This document shows, in pieces, positions 34,386-43,023 of a DNA stretch of 64,000 nucleotides (position 1 is the first letter of the stretch; the number at the start of each line of letters is the position of its first letter). The DNA lies in NCBI GenBank assembly GCA_016931295.1, contig JAFGEZ010000001.1:62001-126000 (forward strand). Direction: 5' to 3'. The translations under genes and the position numbers were made by a program. The DNA comes from Candidatus Krumholzibacteriota bacterium. Its GTDB lineage: Bacteria > Krumholzibacteriota > Krumholzibacteriia > Krumholzibacteriales > Krumholzibacteriaceae. Below the pieces are notes generated by a model that had not been told where the DNA came from, did no database searches, and worked only from the letters and a program-made list of their open reading frames with translations.

Positions 34386-36419
34386 ATGAAGAGACTCGCC
34401 GTGATCGCCCTCGTCCTGTTCGCGGCCGCGGCCGCGGGGGCGGACGTGCTCACGATCGACCGGTTTCTCGGCATGACCCGTTGCGCCGACCCGCAGATCT
34501 CGCCCGACGGCCTGGCCGTCGCGTTCACCGTCTCCGTGCCCGATCTCGACGCGAACCGCAACCGGACCCACATCTGGGTGGCGAGTCTGCCCGGGGGGGA
34601 GCCGCGGCAGCTCACCGCCGGCGACGGAGCCGATGTCCATCCCCGGTGGTCGCCGGACAACTCGCACCTCGCCTTCGTCTCCACGCGGGGCGGATCGCCG
34701 CAGGTCTGGACGATCCCCGTACACGGCGGCGAGGCCACGCGGGTGACGGACATCTCGACGGGAGCGCACGATCCGGTCTGGTCGCCGTGCGGCCGGTACA
34801 TCCTCTTCTACTCCTTCGTCGATCCGGGCTGCCCGGACGATTCCTGCAACGCGGCCCGGGCGCGGGAACGCGAGGAGAGCCCCGTCAAGGCGCGCGTGAT
34901 CGACCGGCTCCTCTACCGGCACTGGGACACGTGGAAGGAAGGACGGCGGAACCACCTCTTCCTCGTCGAGGCGGCCGGCGGCGAGGCGCGCGATCTCACC
35001 CCCGGCGAAAACCACGATATTCCCGGATTTCCGTGGGGCGGCTCGGGCGAGTACGCCTTCTCTCCCGACGGGCGGGAGATCGCCGTCGCGGCGAAGATGG
35101 TCGAGGACGAGGCGATCTCCACGAATTACGACATCTTCCTGATCGACCCGGCGGGAGGCGGGATGCGCCGGGCCACCACGAACGGGGGCGCGGACGAATC
35201 GCCCGCCTTCAGTCCCGACGGCAGGTGGCTCGCCTGGCGCAGCCAGGAGACGCCCGGCTTCGAGGCCGATCGCTGGCGGCTGATGCTCCGCGACCGGCGC
35301 ACGGGCGAGACGCGCGAGCTCACCGCCGGATTCGACCGCTGGGTGAACGAATTCGTGTGGGCGCCGGATTCGCGGCGGATCGTCTTCACCGCGGGAGACG
35401 ACGGCTGCAACGCGCTCTTCTCCATCGACACGAGGTCCGGGAAGATCCGCACCCTCGTGTCGACGGGAACGAACGGTTCGCCGGGCGTCTCGCCGGACGG
35501 CAGGCGGATCGTGCTCGTCAGGCGCTCCTGGTCCTTTCCGCACTCGATCTGGACGTGTCGCGCCGACGGCACGGACCTCGAGCGCGTCACCTCCTTCAAC
35601 GAACCCGTTTTCTCGTCGATCGAGATGAACGACGCCGAGAGCGTCGGGTACGAGGGCGCCGGCGGCGACCGGATACAGGCCTTTCTCATCAAGCCGCCGG
35701 GGTTCGATCCCGGGAAGACGTACCCGGCGATCGTCCTCGTCCACGGCGGGCCGCAGTCGGCCTTCGCCGATTCGTGGTACACCAACTGGAACGCCCAGAC
35801 CTTCGCCGCGGCGGGCTACGTGATCTTCATCCCCAACTTCCGGGGAAGCGACGGGTTCGGGCAGGAGTTCGTGAACGCGATCAGCCTCGACTGGGGTGGC
35901 GCGGCGTACGAGGACATCATGAGGGGCGTCGACTGGCTCGCCGCGCTGCCGTACGTCGACGCCGGCCGCATCGGCGCGGCCGGCGCGTCATTCGGCGGCT
36001 ACATGGTCAACTGGATCGCCGGGCACACCGACCGCTTCGCCGCGTTCGTCTCGATGGCCGGGGCGTTCAACCTCGCGTCGAAGACGGGAGTGACCGAGGA
36101 GCTGTGGTTTCCCGAGTGGGATTTCGGAGGCTCGCTCTACGAGCGGCCCGAGCTCTACGAGAAATGGAGTCCCCACCGCTTCGCGGCGAACTTCTCCACG
36201 CCGACGCTCGTCGTGCACGGCGAGCTCGATTTCCGCGTGCCGGTGGGGGAGGGGCTGCAGATGTTCACGGCCCTCCAGCGGCTCGGCGTTCCCTCGCGGC
36301 TCCTCTATTTTCCCGACGAGGGACACTGGGTGCTGAAGCCGCGTAACAACGAGCTCTACTACCGCGAGTTCATCGGCTGGATGGACCGCTGGCTGAAGGC
36401 TCCGGCCGACGGTTCCTGA
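34386..36419 (+). CDS. Exported S9-family prolyl oligopeptidase-like peptidase
   Basis: A 677-residue serine peptidase. The signal peptide is 1-19. A beta-propeller of WD-like blades (repeated SPDG/SPDN motifs such as ISPDGLAVAFT, WSPDNSHLAF, FSPDGRWLAW) spans about 30-420. The C-terminal alpha/beta hydrolase has GAAGASFGGY with nucleophile Ser535, the Asp in HGELDFRVP and the His in DEGHWVL. It trims oligopeptides in the periplasm or outside. GGGGAGGTC precedes the ATG. It must be transcribed through the upstream terminator or from an unseen internal promoter. It ends five bases before the convergent lipoprotein gene. Confidence 0.9.
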   Translation: MKRLAVIALVLFAAAAAGADVLTIDRFLGMTRCADPQISPDGLAVAFTVSVPDLDANRNRTHIWVASLPGGEPRQLTAGDGADVHPRWSPDNSHLAFVSTRGGSPQVWTIPVHGGEATRVTDISTGAHDPVWSPCGRYILFYSFVDPGCPDDSCNAARAREREESPVKARVIDRLLYRHWDTWKEGRRNHLFLVEAAGGEARDLTPGENHDIPGFPWGGSGEYAFSPDGREIAVAAKMVEDEAISTNYDIFLIDPAGGGMRRATTNGGADESPAFSPDGRWLAWRSQETPGFEADRWRLMLRDRRTGETRELTAGFDRWVNEFVWAPDSRRIVFTAGDDGCNALFSIDTRSGKIRTLVSTGTNGSPGVSPDGRRIVLVRRSWSFPHSIWTCRADGTDLERVTSFNEPVFSSIEMNDAESVGYEGAGGDRIQAFLIKPPGFDPGKTYPAIVLVHGGPQSAFADSWYTNWNAQTFAAAGYVIFIPNFRGSDGFGQEFVNAISLDWGGAAYEDIMRGVDWLAALPYVDAGRIGAAGASFGGYMVNWIAGHTDRFAAFVSMAGAFNLASKTGVTEELWFPEWDFGGSLYERPELYEKWSPHRFAANFSTPTLVVHGELDFRVPVGEGLQMFTALQRLGVPSRLLYFPDEGHWVLKPRNNELYYREFIGWMDRWLKAPADGS

Positions 36420-36424
36420 CCAAT

Positions 36425-37735
36425 TCACGGGGCGGGCGATACGGCGATGCCGTATCTCTCGCTGTCCGTCCCGGGGCGCGAGAAGGCGGTGTTCTCCACC
36501 ATTCCGCCCCACGTGCCGTTCCCGTCGCCGATCGTGAGCCACACGAGCCGGTTGTTCCGCGTGTCGATGAGATAGAGCGCGTTTTCCCGGACCGCCGCGT
36601 CGCCCCAGCGGCCCGGCGGGGTCCCCGTGTTGACGTCGTGCAGGTAGAGGTTGTAGAAGAGCGATTCGCTGCCCTCGGCCGGGTGGAACCTCCAGATACG
36701 CCGTTCCGATTCGTTGGAATCCATGACCAGGTACATGGCGCCGTCGGCGTCCATGCACGCGCCGTTCGGCGCGTCGGGGCCGCCGGTAACCGCTTCGACC
36801 ATCTCCACCGAGAGCGGCCCCTCGTCGAAGCCGTCCCACGCGAGACGGAAGATCCAGTACACCGATCCCTCCGGATCGAAGGCGTAGATCGCCCGGTCCC
36901 CGGGATCGACGACGAGAAGCGCCGGATCGAGCTGCAGACCCATTTCGTAGAGGGTCGCCGGATCCTCACCGGGGCAGCCGATCGTGAAGAGCGCGTCCTG
37001 GCGGATCCCCACCAGCACGCCGCCGGGATTGGGTTCGATCTCGACCGGCTGCGCGGCGGTCAGCGCCAGATGGGAGACGAGCGTTTTCGTGGCCGGATCG
37101 ACGCGGTAGACGGCCGAGGACGAGGCGACGTAGAGATCACCGCGGGGGGAGAAGGCGATGTCGGTGAGGATCTCGGCCGTCTCGAGGATCTTCTCGATTG
37201 AGCCGTCGTCGGGGTCGTACTCGATCACCGCCGAACCGGCGCCCGCCAGGAGCGTCGAGCTCGGCGTCGAGATGAAGACGTGGCCGGGCGTCCACGCGCC
37301 GGCATGCGGGAGCGATGCCTCGTCGCAGGCGATCTCGACGGCGTAAAGCGAGAAGACGGCCTCGTCGCCCGCGACGGTGGCCAGGACGGTCTGTTCGCCG
37401 GCGTCCTCCCCGAGACGGACGCGGACCGCGGCGATGCCGGTCTCGTCCGAGACGGCCGTTTCCGGGCTGATCTGGGCGCCGGTCGCTCCGCACGAGAAGG
37501 AGACGGCGCGACCGGCGAGAGGCGTGCCGATGATATCGCGCACGCCGACGACCAGCTCCCGCGGCGCCCACGCGCCGGTGCGCTCGGTCTGCCCGTCGCC
37601 GGAGACGATCCGCAGGTAGGCCTGGGCGCCGGACTCGGGGTCGGCCGCGTCCTCGTCGCAGGAGACGGCGAACAGCAGAAGCAGCGTGAGGGCGGGCACG
37701 AGGATGGATCGTCGATCGCCGGAGAGCCGCGTCAT
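36425..37735 (-). CDS. Lipoprotein with Ig-like and beta-propeller domains
   Basis: A 436-residue lipoprotein with lipobox LLFAVSC (lipidated Cys about residue 26). Residues about 40-135 form an invasin/Big_1-type Ig-like domain (APRELVVGVRDIIGTPLAGR, SDETGIAAVRVRL). The rest is a propeller of short repeats of the type FSPRGDLYVASSSAVYRVDP and MDADGAMYLVMDSNE. It is probably on the outer membrane and may bind proteins or carbohydrate. GGGAGGAAG precedes the ATG. The function is not known. Confidence 0.75.
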   Translation of the reverse strand: MTRLSGDRRSILVPALTLLLLFAVSCDEDAADPESGAQAYLRIVSGDGQTERTGAWAPRELVVGVRDIIGTPLAGRAVSFSCGATGAQISPETAVSDETGIAAVRVRLGEDAGEQTVLATVAGDEAVFSLYAVEIACDEASLPHAGAWTPGHVFISTPSSTLLAGAGSAVIEYDPDDGSIEKILETAEILTDIAFSPRGDLYVASSSAVYRVDPATKTLVSHLALTAAQPVEIEPNPGGVLVGIRQDALFTIGCPGEDPATLYEMGLQLDPALLVVDPGDRAIYAFDPEGSVYWIFRLAWDGFDEGPLSVEMVEAVTGGPDAPNGACMDADGAMYLVMDSNESERRIWRFHPAEGSESLFYNLYLHDVNTGTPPGRWGDAAVRENALYLIDTRNNRLVWLTIGDGNGTWGGMVENTAFSRPGTDSERYGIAVSPAP

Positions 37736-37790
37736 GTCTCTTCCTCCCGTGAAATCGCCGCGCCCCGGTCGCCGGGGCGCCGTCGGAAGG

Positions 37791-37820
37791 ACTCTATCGG
37801 TAAGAGCGCGGCGGCGTCAA
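37791..37820 (-). promoter_or_regulatory. Candidate promoter of the propeller lipoprotein
   Basis: On the minus strand TTGACG and TAGAGT are 18 bases apart (37820-37791), about 55 bases before the ATG at 37735. Confidence 0.35.
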
Positions 37821-37952
37821 TGAGCGATGCGAAGCAAGGCGGAAGGTGTGGAAATGGCGGGGCCGGTCTGCTATCGTTCCTCTCCGGGACGCCGCCCGGG
37901 AGCCGGCGCACGCCGGCGCACGGGGCGGCGACGCCGCGCGGAGGGATCTTCG

Positions 37953-39527
37953 ATGAACGAACGCTTCTCCTATCCCTGGATCGTCAAGCGGGACATCGAC
38001 GGCTTCTTCGGGCTGGCGATCGACAATCTCATCCAGTTCCTGCTCATCGCCACCCTCTGCCCGATGATCGCCGGCATCCCGTCGGACTTCGTCTTCTCCC
38101 GCATCCTGCCGGGCGCCGCGTTGTCGGTGGTTTTCGGCAACCTCTTCTACTCGTGGCAGGCGCGACGGCTGGCGATCAGGGAGCGGCGGCGCGACGTGAC
38201 TGCGCTGCCCTACGGGATCAACACGGTCAGCCTCTTCGGCTACCTTATCTTCATCATGGGGCCGGTCTACCGGGAGACGGGGAGTTGGCAGGTCGCTTGG
38301 CAGGTCGGGCTTCTCGCCTGCTTCGGGAGCGGCGTCATCGAGTTCGCCGGGGCCTTCTTCATCGACATCCTGCGGCGGATCACTCCCCGGGCGGCCCTGC
38401 TGGCCACGCTCGCCGGCATCGCGATCACCTTCATCTCGATGGATTTCGCCTTCCAGACCTTCGAGAAGCCGCTCATCGCCATGCTGCCGCTCGCGATCAT
38501 CCTCATCCAGTATTTCTCGCACGTCCGTTTCCCCTTCGGTCTTCCGGGCGGTCTCGTCGCCCTCGCGGCGGGAACGGTCCTCGCCTGGTTTTTCGGCATG
38601 ATGGACCCGCCGGCCGTCCGCGCGGCCGTCGGCGAGATCGGCTTCCATCCCCCGGTGCCGTCGATCGGCGCCCTCGTCGCGGTGATCCGCGGCCCCTACC
38701 TGCTCAGGTACTTCTCGATCATCCTTCCCATGGCGATGTTCAACATCCTCGGCTCCCTCCAGAACCTCGAGAGCGCCGAGGCGGCGGGAGACCGCTACGA
38801 GACGATGCCCTCGCTCGCCGTCGACGGCATCGGCACGCTCGTCGCCTCCCTCTTCGGGTCCTGTTTCCCCACGACGATGTACATCGGGCATCCCGGGTGG
38901 AAGGGGCTCGGCGCGCGGACGGGATATTCGCTCGTCAACGGCGTCTTCTTCGTCGTCATCACGCTCTTCGGTCTGGTGAAGGCGATCAACACGATCGTGC
39001 CGATGGAGGCGGGGATCGCGATCGTCCTGTGGATCGGGATCATCATCGCGAGCCAGGCCTTCCAGGCGACGCCGCGGGCGCATGCGCCCGCCGTCGTCGT
39101 CGGCCTCTTTCCCGCCTTCGCCGCGTGGGGGATCAACATCCTCAAGCAGGGATACGCGGGGGCCGGCGTCACGCTCGCCGAGGCGGCGGAGAAGGGGGTG
39201 CCGATCAACGGGTTCAGCGGCATCCTCGCCCTCGACCAGGGGTTCATCTTCACCTCGATGATCCTCGGGGCGATCAGCGTCTTCCTGATCGAGCGGGAAT
39301 TCCTCAAGGCCTCGCTGTGGTCGCTCGCCGCGGCGGCGCTCGCCTTCTTCGGCGTCATCCACGCCTGGGAGCTCCTCGGCAACGACACGATCGCCCGCAT
39401 CGGCTGGAACGCGGGCGGGCCGTGGGCGTTCGGGTACCTCTGCTTCGCGGTCGTCTTCGCCGCCTTCCATTTCCGGCGCGGTCGCTCGGGCGGCGGGGAA
39501 CCGGTCGGCCCGCCCGGGACCGACTGA
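37953..39527 (+). CDS. NCS2-family permease
   Basis: A 524-residue membrane transporter with about twelve hydrophobic segments. DVTALPYGINTVSLFGYLIF and the segment around NILGSLQNLESAEAAGDRYET resemble NCS2 (AzgA-like) nucleobase permeases, and SLFGSCFPTTMYIGHPGWKG is the substrate-site region. Nucleobases are the usual substrates but this subgroup is often annotated only as xanthine/uracil permease-like. The ATG at 37953 follows GGAGGGATC; longer in-frame starts add a low-complexity leader. Confidence 0.82.
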   Translation: MNERFSYPWIVKRDIDGFFGLAIDNLIQFLLIATLCPMIAGIPSDFVFSRILPGAALSVVFGNLFYSWQARRLAIRERRRDVTALPYGINTVSLFGYLIFIMGPVYRETGSWQVAWQVGLLACFGSGVIEFAGAFFIDILRRITPRAALLATLAGIAITFISMDFAFQTFEKPLIAMLPLAIILIQYFSHVRFPFGLPGGLVALAAGTVLAWFFGMMDPPAVRAAVGEIGFHPPVPSIGALVAVIRGPYLLRYFSIILPMAMFNILGSLQNLESAEAAGDRYETMPSLAVDGIGTLVASLFGSCFPTTMYIGHPGWKGLGARTGYSLVNGVFFVVITLFGLVKAINTIVPMEAGIAIVLWIGIIIASQAFQATPRAHAPAVVVGLFPAFAAWGINILKQGYAGAGVTLAEAAEKGVPINGFSGILALDQGFIFTSMILGAISVFLIEREFLKASLWSLAAAALAFFGVIHAWELLGNDTIARIGWNAGGPWAFGYLCFAVVFAAFHFRRGRSGGGEPVGPPGTD

Positions 39528-39542
39528 ATCACCACGAACGGG

Positions 39543-39576
39543 AACGCCCCCCCGGGCGAGAGTCCGGAGGGGCGTT
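39543..39576. terminator. Hairpin between convergent genes
   Basis: AACGCCCC and GGGGCGTT pair around an inner CCGGG/CCGG stem, between the permease stop and the convergent dockerin-like gene. There is no long T run on either side, so termination strength is uncertain. Confidence 0.5.
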
Positions 39577-39601
39577 ATGTATCCGGCGATGGATCTTGCC
39601 G

Positions 39602-40240
39602 CTACTCGGTGTAGGTCGACTTGATCCGTCCCCAGGTCGCGTCCTCGGTGCCGATCCACTGCTCGCAGCCGTGTCCCGCGTGGGAGAGCAGGATCGCCAT
39701 GTCGACGGCGTCGACGGTGCCGTCGCAGTTCAGGTCGGCGCAGGCATCCGACGTGCCCATCATCGAGGCGAGCAAGCTCTCGTCGGCGGCGTCGACGACG
39801 CCGTCGCCGTCGAGGTCGGTGGACTTGACGGGCACGACGAGGGTGTAGAAGGGCGTCGGATCGTACTTCATGTGCATGGTGATCGTGGCCTGCTCACAGC
39901 AGCCGCCCAGCCGGTAGAACCAGCAGTACTCGCGTCCGCAGCCGGGCATCGAGTGGCAGTCCTCGGAGACGAGCCCCGCGCACTTGTCGAGGCACTCGGC
40001 CGGGCAGAGATGGAAATCGCCCGTTCCGCATTCGATGGACATCCAGACGTCGCTCGTGGGCGCCATGAGGGGCTCGCCGTCGTACTTGATGCAGAAGCAG
40101 AACCACAAGTCGCCGGCAGGACAGACGACGTAGCAGTCCTTCTCGGGCGTCACGGTGAAGAGCGCGGGATCCCAGGTCTGGGCGGCGGCGGCGCCGGAGA
40201 GCAGGATCGCCGCGGCGCAGAGAACGATAGCCTTCTTCAT
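39602..40240 (-). CDS. Exported cysteine-rich protein with a C-terminal dockerin-like domain
   Basis: A 212-residue exported protein: signal peptide 1-20 (ending SGAAAA), a cysteine-rich middle (CYVVCPAGDLWFCFCIKY, CPAECLDKC, CCEQ), and a C-terminal pair of EF-hand-like repeats, DLDGDGVVDAADE and DLNCDGTVDAVDM, which match dockerin type I calcium loops. Dockerins usually bind cohesins; none is in the window. The ATG at 40240 follows GGAGGATACC and starts the signal peptide; the longer in-frame start is rejected. Confidence 0.75.
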   Translation of the reverse strand: MKKAIVLCAAAILLSGAAAAQTWDPALFTVTPEKDCYVVCPAGDLWFCFCIKYDGEPLMAPTSDVWMSIECGTGDFHLCPAECLDKCAGLVSEDCHSMPGCGREYCWFYRLGGCCEQATITMHMKYDPTPFYTLVVPVKSTDLDGDGVVDAADESLLASMMGTSDACADLNCDGTVDAVDMAILLSHAGHGCEQWIGTEDATWGRIKSTYTE

Positions 40241-40576
40241 GCAGGTATCCTCCATCGGTCGTTCGTTGAATGGTGAACAGTGATTCGGCGATTCGGCGCG
40301 GTTCATTCACCTCCATGTGAATCGCGTCCGTACGTGATCCCCCCGGCGGGCCGGATCGGGCGGCTGGCGGCCGCCCGGAGCCCGGGTACGCTGCGAGAAG
40401 GCAATTATATCAGAATGATTCTTGACGGTCAACAGGAAATGCGGTGTATCTTTATCCAGCAAAAGTAGTTATAAAATATTCTCTGTGTAAATATTTGACA
40501 GAATCAACAATCTCGGCTATACTGTTCACGATCGATACCGATACACAGCGATGCCGTTCTTCGGCAAGGAGCGTCC
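40241..40576. other. Divergent AT-rich regulatory region
   Basis: No gene is supported. The region separates the dockerin-like gene from the first sigma-54 activator. Bases 40441-40500 have only 18 G+C of 60, in sharp contrast to the flanks. It holds a strong promoter (40495-40523) and the sequence TGAACAGT in opposite orientations at both ends (40274 and, inverted, 40521). Confidence 0.6.
40495..40523 (+). promoter_or_regulatory. Strong sigma-70-type promoter of the first activator gene
   Basis: A perfect TTGACA at 40495-40500 and TATACT at 40518-40523 are 17 bases apart, about 50 bases before the GTG at 40577. ACTGTTCAC follows directly within the predicted start-site region. Confidence 0.7.
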
Positions 40577-42385
40577 GTGGAACAGACGGCCCCTCCGGAA
40601 CTGGAGAGACGGTACCGCCGGTTTCTCGAAGGCAGGGGGGACGCCGTCGTTCCCCTCGTTTCGTATCTGCGCGGGGAGGACGGCGGGCGGGGCGCAACCG
40701 GGGCCTGGGCGGCGCTCGTCATCTCCCGTGTCATGCTTCTGCGCGGCAGGCCCTGCCTGTCCGGCGCCTGGCTGCGGTTCTCCGCCCGGCGCTTCGCCCG
40801 TCCGCCGGGCGGCGACGTGCCGCTCGGCCTCCTGGTCAACCATGCGCTCGTGCTTCGGGCGCGGGGTCGGGAAGAGGCCGCGGCGAAGGTGCTCAGGCGG
40901 GTTTTCGATCTCGCCGTGACCGCCGGGTGCGCCCTCGCGGCGGCCAAGGCCGCATCGAACCTCGCCGCCTGCCTCGCCCGTCGGGGCGATCCCTCCTACC
41001 GCTCATTCCTCGCGTTCGCCTCGCGGAGCTACGAGGCGCTCGGCGACGGTGACGGATTGCGTTACACGCGCATGACCGCCGCGCTCGGCGACGGCCGGTC
41101 GGGTCGCACCGATCGGGCGCTGGACCGGCTGCACGGGCTGCTCGGCGACGTCGCCGGGCGGCCGGGCGAGCGCCTCGGCGTCCTGCTCCTCATGGCCGAG
41201 ATCCATCTCGCCCGCGACGAACACGGCCCGGCTGCGGCCTGTCTCGACGACGCGGCGTCGAACAAGGCGGCGCTGGGTCTCTATCGCGGGCGGGCCCGGC
41301 GGCTTCGCCGGCTCCGGGAGGCGCTGAGGGACGGCGACCGGATCATTCCCGCCGGACACCTCGCCGGGCCGGCGGCCGCCGCCGGGGCCGGACCGTCGAG
41401 GACGGGGCGGATCCGCCGCGGACGCGGCTCCGCGATACCCGGTCCGGGGCTGCCGGTCGTCGCAGACCCGTCGATGCGGCTCCTCGTCGATCGGCTCCGC
41501 CGCGCCGCGCGGACGCCCCTCCCCGTGCTCCTCACCGGCGAAACGGGGGTCGGCAAGGAGCTGCTCGCCCGGCTCGTCCACGAGCAAAGCGGCCGGGCCG
41601 GCGAGCCTTTCGTGCCGGCCAACATGGCGGCGATTCCCGGGGATCTCTTCGAGAGCGTGCTCTTCGGGCACGTCCGCGGCGCCTTCACCGGCGCGGCCGG
41701 CGACGCCGCGGGGCTGGCGGAAGCCGTCGGCAAGGGAACGCTCTTCCTCGACGAGATCGGCGACCTGCCGCCGGCCCTCCAGGGAAAGCTGCTCCGGTTT
41801 CTCGACACGGGGGAGTACCTGCCGCTCGGGGGCCGGACGGCGAGACGCTCGGCCGGGAGGATCGTGGCCGCGACCAATCGCGATCTCGGGCAGCTCGTGG
41901 CCGAGGGGCTCTTCCGGGCCGATCTCTACCACCGGCTCGACGTGTTCGGCTTCCGGGTGCCGCCGCTGCGGGAGCGGCGGGGGGACATCGTGCCGATCGC
42001 GCGGTGGACGCTCGAGGAAGCGGCCGGGCGGTGCGACTTCGGCGAGCTCGAGCTGGGCGAGGGGGCCCGGGCGGTCATTGAGCGGTACGACTGGCCGGGG
42101 AACGTACGCGAGCTGCGCAACGAGCTTTTCCGGGCGGCGACGCTCGCCGGCGGCGGCACGCTCCGGGCGGGACATTTCTCGGAGCGCCTCCTGTGCGGCG
42201 TCTTCGCCGCGGCGGAGGGCTCCGCAGGCGGGCTCCGCGAACGTCTCGAACAGGCGGAGCGGCGCGAGATCGCCGCCGCTCTCGCCGCCGCGGCGGGAAA
42301 CCGGAGCCGGGCGGCCGCGCTGCTCGGCCTCAAACGGACGACGCTGATCTATCGCATCAAGCGGCTGGGGATCGGGGAGGGGTAG
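40577..42385 (+). CDS. Sigma-54 enhancer-binding protein with TPR-like N-terminus
   Basis: A 602-residue transcription activator. Residues 1-275 are Ala/Arg-rich helices in TPR-like pairs with no receiver or GAF domain. The AAA+ domain has Walker A GETGVGKE at 321, the sigma-54-contact loop GAFTGA at 368-373, Walker B TLFLDEIGDLP, and the C-terminal Fis-type helix-turn-helix RSRAAALLGLKRTTLIYRIK. It would remodel sigma-54 RNA polymerase at distant promoters in response to a signal sensed through the TPR region. It starts with GTG after GGAGCG behind a strong promoter. Related in architecture to the protein at 46925. Confidence 0.9.
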   Translation: MEQTAPPELERRYRRFLEGRGDAVVPLVSYLRGEDGGRGATGAWAALVISRVMLLRGRPCLSGAWLRFSARRFARPPGGDVPLGLLVNHALVLRARGREEAAAKVLRRVFDLAVTAGCALAAAKAASNLAACLARRGDPSYRSFLAFASRSYEALGDGDGLRYTRMTAALGDGRSGRTDRALDRLHGLLGDVAGRPGERLGVLLLMAEIHLARDEHGPAAACLDDAASNKAALGLYRGRARRLRRLREALRDGDRIIPAGHLAGPAAAAGAGPSRTGRIRRGRGSAIPGPGLPVVADPSMRLLVDRLRRAARTPLPVLLTGETGVGKELLARLVHEQSGRAGEPFVPANMAAIPGDLFESVLFGHVRGAFTGAAGDAAGLAEAVGKGTLFLDEIGDLPPALQGKLLRFLDTGEYLPLGGRTARRSAGRIVAATNRDLGQLVAEGLFRADLYHRLDVFGFRVPPLRERRGDIVPIARWTLEEAAGRCDFGELELGEGARAVIERYDWPGNVRELRNELFRAATLAGGGTLRAGHFSERLLCGVFAAAEGSAGGLRERLEQAERREIAAALAAAAGNRSRAAALLGLKRTTLIYRIKRLGIGEG

Positions 42386-42442
42386 GCGCGCGGGGCGGCC
42401 CGCCCTTCGCGACCGGCCCCGATGTTCGACGCGGGCGCGTCC

Positions 42443-42925
42443 CTAGAGCTTGTAGCCGAACTTGCGCAGGAGGTCGCGCCGCCACTTCTTGCCGTCGGCG
42501 TCCTCGACACCCTTGGGCTTCTCGCCGTCGATGACGCCGAGGATCCCCCGGCCGAGCTTCGACTCGGTGACGATGACCTCGGTGTCGTTCGCCGTCGCGC
42601 AGAAGACCCGGCAGACCTCGGGGACGTTCTTCACCGCGTTCAGGATGTGAATGGGAAAGGCGTTCTTCATGAAGAGGATGAAGGAATGTCCGGCGCCGAT
42701 CGCCTCGGCGTTCGCCGTTGCGAGGTCGATCATCTCGGTGTCGTTGCCCGAGACGCGTATCAGGCAGTCGCCCGAGGCCTCGCAGAAGGCGAGACCGAAC
42801 CGGATGCCGGGGGCCGACGAGACCGCCGCCTCGTGGATGTCTTCGACCGTCTTGATGAAATGGGACTGTCCGAGTATGAAATTGATTTCGGTGGGCTTCT
42901 GTATCCTGACCGATACGATATCCAT
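42443..42925 (-). CDS. Adenosine-specific kinase-like protein
   Basis: A 160-residue protein matching the DUF355/adenosine-specific kinase family known mainly from archaea and some bacteria: NFILGQSHFIKTVEDIHEAA, GLAFCEASGDCLIR, GHSFILFMKNAFPIHILNAV, VCRVFCATANDTEVIV, LGRGILGVIDGEKPKGVE. The ATG at 42925 is chosen because AAGGAGG lies nine bases upstream; a start seven codons earlier is not supported. It is convergent with the activator and has no related neighbour. Confidence 0.82.
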   Translation of the reverse strand: MDIVSVRIQKPTEINFILGQSHFIKTVEDIHEAAVSSAPGIRFGLAFCEASGDCLIRVSGNDTEMIDLATANAEAIGAGHSFILFMKNAFPIHILNAVKNVPEVCRVFCATANDTEVIVTESKLGRGILGVIDGEKPKGVEDADGKKWRRDLLRKFGYKL

Positions 42926-43023
42926 CGGGGCACCTCCTTGTCTCACTGCCCGCTCATGATGCGCCCGCGGATGCCGGGTGTCAACGGCTCACTCGCCCCG
43001 CGCGGGCGGACCGCCGGGCGACG

